A stretch of DNA of 64,000 bases, taken from Tenrec ecaudatus. Its lineage: Eukaryota > Chordata > Mammalia > Afrosoricida > Tenrecidae. Both the position numbers and the translations under genes were made by a program. Every line of letters begins with the position of its first letter. Position 1 is the stretch's first letter. Of this stretch, positions 18,037 through 29,100 are shown in pieces. The notes beneath the pieces were generated by a model. It saw only the letters and a list, made by a program, of their open reading frames with translations, ran no database searches and was not told the DNA's origin. The stretch covers positions 145,988,721 through 146,052,720 of the forward strand of contig NC_134530.1 of NCBI RefSeq assembly GCF_050624435.1, read 5' to 3'.

Positions 18037-18217
18037 AGTTACATCCTATTATGTTTCCTCGATTAGTAAGCGCATCTTCTTGCCATTATCCAGGTCTTGT
18101 CATTTTTAGTGCGCTGCTCATTGTGTACAGGCTCCAGGTGGTCCTGTCTTCCAGCGGCAGGGGCTCCCCTTCTCTGTGTTACACAGCTAGCGTGAGGGCC
18201 AGTGAATCTCCACTATC

Positions 18218-18412
18218 CTGAGGTCTGGTGGTGCAGGGGGTTAGGCATTGAGCTGCAAGCTGCAAGGTCAGCAGTTTGAAACTGCCAGCTGCTCTGAGGG
18301 AGAACTATGAGGCTTTGTACTCCCATGAATGTTTTCAGTCTCAGAAACCTCCAGGGGCAGTTCTGCTCTGTCCTAGAGGGTGGCTATGAGTCGTAATTGA
18401 CTTAGTGGCCAT
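18218..18412 (+). repeat. AfroSINE
   Basis: 'ctgaggtctggtggtgcagg', 'aaggtcagcagtttgaaac', 'gcagttctgctctgtccta', 'gtggctatgagtcg' in order; full length. Confidence 0.9.
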
Positions 18413-18838
18413 ACAGCTGTGTAATCTCAGTTGAGAGACGGAGCTGGGTCGTGGCTGAGGTGCAGCTTTTGAAATAGGCCTCTCCCTCTGATTTGCTCTC
18501 ACTTGTCAGTTTTGGCCTCCCATCTTTTAGGGCCTGAAAAGCTAAGGGGGATCCTACTTTTATTATTACAAATGTCCAGCCCAATTCCCCAGGCTTCTGT
18601 CCCTTGCAACATCAAATTTCCTGAGGGGAAAACTAGCCAAGTATTTGAGACAGACTCTTTCTCACATGACGTCTTGGTTTCCTTATGTGGTGGAGTGAAA
18701 TTACTTGGCATTTTGTGACTCTCACCAAATGACTGGATGAGAGCAGGCAAACAGGGTGTACAGGTCTAACAGAAAGAGATTGGTCAGTTTTGCCAGTCCT
18801 CTAGATATAAAAGAAGCTATCTTAAGAAGTAGAAATGG

Positions 18839-20953
18839 CCCAGAAAAGAATAAGTTAATTAAAAAAAGAAAAATATTAATTTTAAAAAGAAAAAACCCTG
18901 TAATTAGATCAAGGTCTGATTTTTTGACCTCTAAGCGTGTCCTTCAGTCAAGTCTGATGGGATTCCACACTCTGGCCCCAAAGTCTATTCTCTGCACTCC
19001 CTCGGGAGCTCCCATGGCTCTGCCGCACGCCTTTAGTGTTTTGCCTCAATGTCGTGGGGTCAGACCAGGCCAATCCCCAAACACTGAGTCTCCAGTGTTG
19101 TCCCCACAGAGCCCTGGGCCAGTGTGGGACGTCATGTCTCATAGTGGGATCAGCCATATGGTCCACTCTGTGCATTGGCTATTCACAGCAGGGATATCGT
19201 CCTCCAGACCTGGTGGGCCAGGATGTACTCCATGGGTCATTGGTTTTCTTTTTTGTTGTCATCATTGTGTTATCTTTTGTTGCCTTGTCTTGCTATGCCT
19301 TGTTTTTTGGTGCATATTATTATCTCTGCAGATCTATCTAGATGAGATAGGCTGGATGAACAATCTGGAGGAGAAAACAACAGCCTGATGGTTCCGGGGG
19401 CACATGGGAGAGGGGGATGTGGGGGAAGGAGGTTGTATTGACCAACGCAGGGACAAGGGAGCAACAAGTGATCCAAAATTAGTGGCAAGGAGGGTGTGAG
19501 AGACCTGGTAGTGATTCAGCAAGAGCAATATAACCAAGAGAAATTACTGAAACCCAAATAAAGGCTGAGCATGATAGTGGGACAAGAGGAAAGTAAAAGG
19601 AAATAGAGGGAAGAACTAGCAGGCAAAGGGTATTTATAGAGGTCTAAACACAAGCATGTACATATGTAAATATATTTATATAGGATGGTGGGGAAATAGA
19701 TCTACATATATATTTATAGGTTCAGTATTAAGGCAGCAAATGGACTTTGGACCTCCACTCAAGTACTTATTCAATGCAAGAACACTTTGTTCTATTAAAT
19801 TGCCATTCCATGATGCACACCTTCCCTACACAATTGCTGAAGACAAATGTGTGCATAAGCAAATGTGGTGAAGAAAACTAACGGTGCCCAGCTATCAAAA
19901 GATATAGCATCTGGGGTCTTAAAGGCTTGCAGGTAAACAAGCAGCCACCTAGCTCAGAGGCATCAAAACCCGCATGGAAGAAGCACAGCAGCCTGTGTGA
20001 CCACAGGTGTAGAAGGGACCAGGTACCAGACATCAATAAACAAAAGATCACATCAGTGGGTGCCCACCTTCCCGATACGATCACTGAAGACAAATGTGTG
20101 CAAAAGCAAATGTGGTGAAGAAAGTTGATGGTGCCTGACTATCAAAAGATAGAGCATCTGGGGTCTTAAAGTCTTGAAGATAAACAAGCGGCCATCTAGC
20201 TCAAAAGCAACAAAGCCCACATGGAAGAAGCACACCAACCTGTATGACCATGAGGTGTCGAAGGGATCAGATATCAGGCATCAAAGAACAAAAAAAGCAT
20301 ATCATTGTAAATAAGGTTGAGTGCAGAGTGGAGACCCAAAGCCCATCTGTAGGCAACTAGACACCCCTTTACAGAAGCGTCACAGGGAGGACACAAGCCA
20401 GTCAGGGTGCAGGTTAGCAATGATGAAACATACAACTTTCCTCTAGTTCTTAAATGCTTCCTCCCCCCACTATCATGATCCCAATTATATCTTACAAATC
20501 TGGCTAGACCAGAGGATGTACACTGGTATAGATCAGAACTGGAAACACAGGGAATCCAGGACAGATGATCCCTTCAGGACCAGTGGTGAGAGTGGTGATA
20601 CAGGGAGGGTGGAGGGAAGGTGGGGTAGAAAGGTGGAACTGATTACAAGGATCTACATATAACCTCCTCCCTGAGGGATGGAAAACAGAAAATTGGGTGA
20701 AGGGATACGTTGGACAGTACAAGATATGACAAAATAATAATAATTTATAAATTATCAAGAGTTCATGAAGGCAGGGGGATCAGGGAGGGAGGAGGGAAAT
20801 GAGCTGATATCAAGGGCTCAAGTAGAAAGAAAATGTTTTGAGAATGATATTGGCAACAAATGTGCTTGACACAATGGATGGATGTATGGATTGTGATATG
20901 AATTATATGAGCCCCCACTAAAATGATTTTTTAAAATAAAAGAATTTTTTGAA
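18839..20953 (+). mobile_element. L1 3'UTR insertion with 5' inversion (copy 3)
   Basis: Flanked by a perfect 12-bp target-site duplication, aagtagaaatgg, at 18827-18838 and 20954-20965. The part 18839 to about 19236 is the reverse complement of the UTR section seen in forward orientation at about 13695-14170 in copy 1 (for example 'gactttggggcca' and 'acatcctgg'). From about 19237 the element runs forward to its A-rich end. This inverted-then-direct order with one duplication is the classic product of twin priming. Confidence 0.9.
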
Positions 20954-20965
20954 AAGTAGAAATGG

Positions 20966-21363
20966 AGAGAATCCCACAATCAAGAAAGAAGAGTCACAAA
21001 TGTGTTACATACAAGATCCCTTCACAGAGAAGTGGTAATAATCTCGACAGAACACTCCACATAGCAAAGCCGCATTCCTGGCTCACAGAGTGAGATCGAG
21101 AACAAGTGTATGTGTGGCTAGTCAAAGAATCAAAGAGAGACATGTCTGAGAGAATGGCTGAGAAGTGCTGCAGACAAAGAATTGTATCCCTAACATTTCT
21201 GATCGTGAATTGTAACCTCATAACTTCCGTAACAAGCCTCCCTAACCATGAGGATTGTCTGTGCATTCTGTGTGGCCGCTGCAAGAGATTCTGGACCCAG
21301 CAGGGAAGTAGAGTGTCGTGAGAGGGGTAGATGGTGTCAGCATGAAGAAGGAAGCATAGGAGT
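20966..21363. other. unassigned intergenic stretch
   Basis: No gene, repeat family or structured element recognised. Confidence 0.45.
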
Positions 21364-21795
21364 TGTGGTGGTCACATCATTTCTTGTCAACTTGAAGAGC
21401 TATAAAAGTGTAGGGTGGAGTATAGCCCGTCAATCAGGCCACAGCCTGATGGTGACCCCTTGTGGGCATGGCTTTCTCATGAGGAGGGTCCTGGGAGCCT
21501 CCCCCTTTCTCTCCGCCTGCACCTTTCTGCTGGCTCACCCGTTTGCTGCTAGAGCCCTGCCATTGGAGTCCCATGGTTTTGCACCCACTGGCCTGTGGTC
21601 TTCCTGCATTCTGCATCATTGCGTGTGGTTGCATGAGTCTGAAGAGGGCCTTATGGACTAGGATCAGACTTAGGGTCTTGAGTTGGACTGGGCTGCCGTT
21701 TTCTTGATATATAACTACTTCTTGATAGAAGGCTCTTTCTTACACATATATGAGTGTCAGCAGATTTGGTTCTCTGGTCAACCCAGCCTTGAGCA
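21364..21795 (+). mobile_element. LTR-like interspersed repeat, copy A
   Basis: Opens with TGTGGTGGTCACATCATT and shares ordered blocks with 43102-43650: 'cacccactggcctgtggtc', the 'gcatgagtctgaagagg' region, 'ggactgggctg' and 'tacacatatatgag' before a 'gtcaacccagc' end. TG start, a pre-terminal 'ctctttcttacacat' block and size suggest a solitary LTR of an old retrovirus-like element; family not identified. Old and incomplete. Confidence 0.5.
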
Positions 21796-22239
21796 GGAGT
21801 CATCCTTGAGCAGATGTGAAGGTGGAGACCCCTGCCGAAGCCAGAGGAGCATGAGTGCGGCTTCATACCATCCCCTCACCTTAGTGTCACCAGACAGCAG
21901 GATAATTCCCTCTGCCTGTTAGACACTTTGGGTCACGTTGCCCAGGCTGCTGTGCAACTCCTGAAACTAGCCAAGGCCCTGGAGAAAACTGGACAGACAC
22001 GGATTGACGTTTCTCATGCTCCTCATTGTCGCTCCAGTTCCACGTGACTTTTAAATGTTTCCCTGATTTCTCATTTCCTTGGTAATGGCTCTTTCATGGG
22101 AACAGTCCAACCCAGCCCAGAATTGGGAAATGCCTTCAGGTAAAAGAGGGGTGCATGGCTTGCTGTTTGCACTTCCCCTCAGGGTTGTTCTTCCCCTTCT
22201 AGAAGGTTAGTTTATCTTATCCTTGATACCTTATCCAGG

Positions 22240-23460
22240 ATAGTTTACCGTATCGTCTCATGATAAGAACCATAGACCCTCCATGGTTCTATGATATACT
22301 CAGCAGTAAAAATTGTGTTATTTAGCTCTCCGTTGGCTGGTTGCTGTATGTAGCAGGAGTAATGCCCTGCCATGGAATCAGAAATAAAAGTACCACTTGT
22401 CTCTAATAGGGATTTTTGCCTTAAAATGTACTTGTTCAGCAATAAAGGGACAACTGGAAGTTTTGTTTCTATTAGTAATTTAATAATATAGCCGCTCATC
22501 ATTTTTCTTTAGGTTATTTTATTGCTTTAAACTTATGATGTGTCTCTGATAAATAATATAAAATTGATTTGTATGAAGTATAATGATCTCTTTCAACTGA
22601 GGCATGCGTCTACATGTAATTATTATAATTACAGATCAATTTGTCTTTAACTAGATGACTGCCTGCCTGGTGATTTCTAATGTTCCTTCCTTCATGGATT
22701 ATTTGTAATGATAGTGTTTTCTTAATTTAATTATTTTTATCTCTCTTCACTTAGGAGAAGCATATTTCCCTAGTCTCTTATTTACACCATAGAGATCACC
22801 AAATGCTAAGTTTATATTTAGTTTTCAATAGTTTGACTATATGTCTGAGCACAAATTTCTCTTACTTGACCTTTTCTAGGGCTGCTGAACTCTTTGAATA
22901 CATTATGTTTATGCCTTCCACCAAAGTTAGCAAGTGTTTGAACAGTATGATTCAAATGTTTTCTGTTCTGTGCCTTTCGGCTCTCCTTCTGTATATCCAA
23001 CAGCAACGTTTATAGCTTTGGTATTATGCCATACATTTCTGACACATTGGTTTTTCAATTTTTTATTATTACTCAGATTAGTTCGTGCCTATAAATCTAC
23101 CTTCAAATCCAATGGCTCATTCTTGTATTATCTCCATTCTGCTGTTGAATTTAGTCCGTGATTTTAAAACTCTTGAGTGGTTATTTTATTTTCACTTCTA
23201 TCTAAATTTTCCATTTTATTTTTCTTTATTTCTTCTATTTGTTTCCTGACACGTTGTCTCTTTCCATGCATTTCAGAAATGTGTGTTTGGCATGTGGGAT
23301 TTGTGTTTCCGGAGGATACACAAAAGAAGTATGAAGACACACACACGTGTTTTGCCTTCCCCTCAAATGCTTCTTGTGGAGAGAACCGGCGAGGTTATTT
23401 GACCAGGCTCGGCTAGGATTTTACCATGCTGAAAATATACCTGTAAAACGCAACTTCCCT
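22240..23460. other. AT-rich stretch, possibly a very old L1 fragment
   Basis: A/T-rich sequence whose 23040-23290 part ('attttccattttatttttc', 'tttcttctatttgtttcctg') has the flavour of reverse-oriented old L1 sequence. I cannot align it with confidence. 21796-22240 and 23460-24016 hold nothing recognisable apart from the 3' flank of OVGP1. Confidence 0.3.
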
Positions 23461-24016
23461 TTCTTTTTCCCAGTCTACCTTGAGGAATATAGGAAACAGA
23501 GACTTAGGATCTGCCAATAATGAAGTTAACAAGTAGCAAAGAGGGACACACATGACCCACGATGGAGAGCAACGTTAACTCTTTCTTCCCAAAACTATCC
23601 ATAGGGGAAGGTGATCTTGAAGGGGGGAGCTAACAATTAGATCACACGGGTGATCTCAAGAAAGGAACCTCAGAGAATGCAGATGGATTTTATGTTTCCA
23701 GATTGTCATCAGAAAAATAAATGGGCTTTGGAGCCTGCTTGCCGCTGTGAATGGTTTCTGACTAGAAAGTGCAGGCGATTTCTGTTGGGTCACCCAGGGG
23801 ACAAGACAAGAGTTTCTCTCAGCCTCGCTCATCATGAGAGCTTAGGCTCCTTCACTCACAAGAGTTTTCTTTCCACCCACCCCCCCACCCCCAGGGAGTA
23901 AGGAACTGCTAGAAGGTTCATTGAATTGACAGGAGAGGAAACAAAAGTTGTCAAAAGCAAGTTTCCTGAGAGCTGCCTGGCAGGACCAGAGGGCAGAATT
24001 CTGCTTTCAGCTTCCA

Positions 24017-26080
24017 TCAGAGACTTAAGTTCCCCATCGGGCAGTCAAAGTTCACCCGGGAAGTCAAATTCTTTCCTCTTAGAGCCTTAGTCTGCTCAGC
24101 AGAAGAGACTAATATCTTTCCTAAAGGCGTCACAATCTTTTCAGGGGTTACAGGTTTCCTTGCAGGTGCCAAAGTCATCCTTCCAGTGGGAGTCTCCGCC
24201 TGAACATTCACAGGGATCGTGGTTGTCCCTTCGGGGGTCACAATCAGAGGATGATGCACAGGGGCCATGGTCAGCTCTTCAGATGCTGCAGTTGCATAAC
24301 CCACAGGAGGCATGGCCATCTCTTCAGGCGTCACAGTTGAAGAATCCACAGGGGATGTATCCGTCTCTTCAGACATGACAGTTGAAGAACCCACAGAGGA
24401 TATGGCCATCTCTTCAGGTGCCACAGTTGAAGAATCCACAGGGGATGTGAGCATCTCTTCAGGCGCCACAGTTGAAGAATCCACAGGGGATGTGAGCATC
24501 TCTTCAGGCGCCACAGTTGAAGAATCCACAGGGGATGTGAGCATCTCTTCAGGCGCCACAGTTGAAGAATCCACAGGGGATGTGAGCATCTCTTCAGGTG
24601 TCACAGTTGAAGAATCCACAGGGGATGTGAGCATCTCTTCAGGCGCCACAGTTGAAGAATCCACAGGGGATGTGAGCATCTCTTCAGGCGCCACAGTTGA
24701 AGAATCCACAGGGGATGTGAGCATCTCTTCAGGCGCCACAGTTGAAGAATCCACAGGGGATGTGAGCATCTCTTCAGGCGCCACAGTTGAAGAATCCACA
24801 GGGGATGTGAGCATCTCTTCAGGTGCCACAGTTGAAGAATCCACAGGGGATGTGAGCATCTCTTCAGGCGCCACAGTTGAAGAATCCACAGGGGATGTGA
24901 GCATCTCTTCAGGCGCCACAGTTGGGGATGTGGCCATCTCTTCAGATGCCATGCTCTTCTTTTTCAGAGTCACTTTATGCTCTCCAAGGGCCATAGTTTC
25001 CCTTCCAGGGGTCACAGTCTCCCCAGGCATGGTGTTTTCATAGTGCCTATGGCTCTCCGTGGCCACTCTCTCATCTCCTGTGGGGAAAAAAAATCTCAAA
25101 ATGAGTGATCAATGCCTTGCTCACCACCTGCTCTCAAGCTCAGTTACTGAAGAACCCATAAGAGATGAGAACCCAGATTGTGAGGAAGGGATTGAGTTGA
25201 ACTCTAAGGAAAATCACCAGCGAAGGATGAGTTCTACCTCTTTCTTCTAATACTATTAATTATTGGCATGGCTAAAATTACCCCCAGGCTAAAGTTGCTG
25301 CTACCAAGATCCAGAATGGGAGGATTTCAAAATTCTCCCAGTTGAGGGCAGAGATGAAATTCCACCACAGAGAAGACCTGATCCCCTACCCAGCCCACCA
25401 TGTTAGTAAGGTCCTAGGCACTGGTGAACACACAATGGATTTGCTGCTTTACTCTCCTGGGAGTCCTGCTAGTTCTCTGTGCTAGCCCTCCTTGAGCTCT
25501 TCTGCACCTGTAGCAAGACCTTGCTCCCAAGGTCTCATCAGAATCTCTGAGAAGAACCCCCTGGCACCCACATTGTAAGGGGCGCCATGAACAAAATCAA
25601 GAAAGACTGTGTAGTACTAGGGAAAAAAATGTTTTTGGAGAATTAGGTTAGAATCGATCTCTGCCCCTGACTAGCTGTGTTACCTAGACTTGACCTTCCT
25701 GGTTCCCAATCTCTATCCACCACATGAGGGTTATAGACTGCTGGAAGGATCTTTCAGCTCTGGCATGCCAAGTTCTATCTCTGAACTGCCAGGAAGACAT
25801 CTGGGTCTAAAAGATACATACAAAGAAGCCTCATTCCTCTTTCTGGCCCTTGTCCCATGAAAGCAGGATGAAGAGACAGGCGCCTAAGCTAACACATTTT
25901 AAGCGCTAACTAGGAGCCAGCACAGTCTTCGTTCCTGCAAGCGGGCTCTGGACTTGTATCGTCCTCTACAACCTTCTGCAAAGTGGACGGAGGGCTCTCG
26001 ACCTTTACATAAAGTAGAAGAGCCCTTTCCTCCTCTGACCTGTTATGGATTGATTGCCAATGAGTCTAATCCAACTCCTT

Positions 26081-26122
<42 letters not shown>

Positions 26123-29100
26123 CAAAGGGGGAAAAACCAACAGGCATTCACTGCCATCCAGTCAGCTCTGACTCACAATAATCCTGTAGGAGAGAGTGGA
26201 GCTGCCCCTTTGGATTTTCAAAGAGGTAAATCTTTTTAACTTTTTTCTTTACATTTTCATACTTTTGTTTAAAGAACAAATCACAGAGAAGTACAAACAG
26301 GAAGAACTAAATCATTTACTCCCCTATCACCACTGTGGAGAGCATCTCATTTCAATACTCATGTTCTAGCAAATTGCCTATAGAAGGCGCCCTAGTGACA
26401 GAGCGGCTCACGAGGTGGGCTGCGAACGGCAAGGCCCGCAGTCGGAACCTGCCAGTTCCTCCCTGGAAGAAAGATGAGCTCTGTGTTCTGGGAAAGACAT
26501 GGAGCTTCAGAGGTCCTATGTTGGGTCTCTGAGATGGAATCAACTTGAAGGCAGTGAGCTTGGTTTCCAGAAGTCCAAACTGGAAATGTTACATCTCGGA
26601 GCAGATTTGCATTTCCCATTTATGTAACATTCATCCTAATGAGTCCAAGCTGTACTCCAGGTGAGCAAATACGAAAAACGCTTGAAAAGAACTGCTCCTT
26701 TGTGAAGCAGTCTGAGAATTGAGTATCTCTGTCTCTGGTGTCTGCAGCAGCCTTTCTAGGATCTTTTCCAATTGACCAATAGTACTTCTCATTCTCTGAA
26801 ATAAAGGATTCTTTACGCTGCTCGTCTGCTGCCCTCTGGACCAAGTGGTTCAAAGGTAATGTGCGATGAAGTCCTCCAGTGGGACAGCAGCAACATGGAT
26901 TTGGACTTCTTTCTTCCCTCCTGCTAGGCGGAGGGAGTTCACTGTCTAGCTGCTTATACAGGGCCTCAAGTCGATTCCTTTCAACACTAGTGGTTTTCTC
27001 TGTGGGCAGAGGCACTGTATAAACTGCTCTCAAGTCGGGGAACAGGAAGGAGCTGCCCAGCCATCTTTCCTCAAACCCCTTCTTTTCCCAGGCTCCAAGA
27101 TTGTAAATATTTACAGGAGCAGGAAGTGTTAGCTTTCCCCTGCACAGTTCTCTACTGGTTTTGAACTGCTTACCCTGTGGTTAGCATGTTGCCCCCAAAT
27201 GTGCTTTATATCATTTTATATAAGTCCTAACCTCTATGTCTGTGGTTGGAAGGAATCCTGGTGGTGTAGTAGTTATGCACTAGGCTGCTAACTGAAAAGT
27301 CAGCAGTTCTAAACCACCAGCCCCTCGACGGGGGAAAGATGAGGCTTTCTACTCCCGTAAAGAGTTATGATCTCAGAAACCACAGTGGCAATTCAAGCCT
27401 GACCTATGGGATCGCTATGAGTCAGAATAGGTGGGATGGCAGGGGTTTATCTCTGTGGTTAAAATGCCATTTAGGAATGGGTGGTCTTTGCTGCCTTCAT
27501 GAGGTTGAGTAAAATAGGGTGTGTCTTGAGTCTCTCTCTTGAGATGTAAAAGAGATTACACAAGCAAGTGAGCTAGCAGAGATGGGGGGGGCGGGGAGTC
27601 CAAGCCACAAGAAGAGCACCCAGGAGCAGGAACACAAAGAAACACGATCTCCCCCGAGAAGTGACGAAGAAATAAGGCTTCCTCTAGAGCCAGCACCCTG
27701 AATTTGGACTTCTGGCCTCTTAAACTGTGAGAAATAGCCCAGTTTGTCAAAACCATCCATCGGAGGTATTTCTGAGAGAGCAGCACCAGATCACTAGGAT
27801 TGTCATCGTTCCCTGGTGACCCAAGTTGTCTGTCACCCAACTTCCAATTCCAGGTTCTAGGTCGTAGCTACTCACCATCATTCAACAGAAGATTACTCAA
27901 TATCCGGACAAGGGGGAAAGGGCCATTGCCACAGAAAGTGCCCTTGGCATCATCCAGGTCCAGTGTCCATACCATGGCTCCCCCAAAATGCTCTCTCTTG
28001 ATGAACATTGCCTATAAAATAAAGGATCAGTTAATTAGGGTGTGAGGTAGTATCGATGAAGAACACAGCTTTCCCCCAGATCCTGAATGCTTCCTCCCCC
28101 CAACTACCATGATCCGAATTCTACCTTGCAGGGCTGGATAGGACAGAGGCTGTACACTGGTACATATGAGGGTTGGAGGTACAGGGAATCCAGGGTGGAT
28201 GATACCTTCAGGACCAAGGGTGTGAGGGACGATGCTGGGAGAGTGGAGGGTGAGTGGGTTGGAAAGAGGGAACTGATTACAAGGATCCACATGTGACCTC
28301 TTCCCTGGGAGAGGGACAGCAGAGAAGTGGGGAAGGGAGACTCCAGATAGGGCAAGATATGACAAAATAACGATGTATAAATTACCAAGGGCATATGAGG
28401 GAGGGGGGAATGGGGAGGGAGGGGGGGGGAAAGAGGACCTGATGCAAGGGGCTTAAGTGGAGAGCAACTGCTTTGAGAATGATTGGGGCAGGGAATGTAT
28501 GGATGTGCTTTATACAATTGATGTATGTATATGTATGGATTGTGGTAAGATTTGTTTGAGTCCCTAATAAAATGTAAAAGAAGAAAAGAGAAAAAAATGA
28601 TTAGGGCAAAGACTGTACAGATGTGCTTTATACAATTGATGTATGTATATGTATGAACTGTGAAAAGAATTGTATCAGCCCCAATAAATTGTTAAAATAA
28701 AAAAATTTTTTTTAAATGAAAAAAAAATAAAGGATCGATCAACCTATTGTACGGGCTCATCTCTAGACTGGGTACAATAAGGGGGATTCTCAGAAGGCAA
28801 TGCAGCAGGGTGATTAGAAGCATCGCCTGGATTTGAACTCAGCTTCCCTCACCACTAGCACCTTAATGAAGACCAATCACCTCAACAGCACTGAAGTCCT
28901 TCCACAGACTGGTCAACATGTTCCTCTCCGCTGTAGAAATTGCCTCTGCTCCAACCACAGTCTTCTTTGGACTCAATAGGAGCTTTCTGTAGCCACACTT
29001 TTTCACAGGCGTCATCCCCTCCTGCCCGTTTCCCTCAGGAAGCATTCCCTGACTACACAGCCTTTGCATGTTAGCAACATGCCCTGAGTGCTGAGCATCT

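Noticed and set aside
18756-19388. 210-codon plus-strand frame
   Set aside because: It spans the target-site duplication and the inverted part of an L1 3'UTR; no protein resemblance.
24293-24922. Regular 45-bp repeats resembling a CRISPR array
   Set aside because: There are no unique spacers between repeats; the units are contiguous, coding and in a mammalian gene.
24312-25043. 243-codon open frame on the plus strand across the OVGP1 repeats
   Set aside because: A by-product of the 45-bp period (divisible by three): any frame open in one unit stays open in all. The minus-strand frame is joined to ten upstream exons and is homologous to oviductin.
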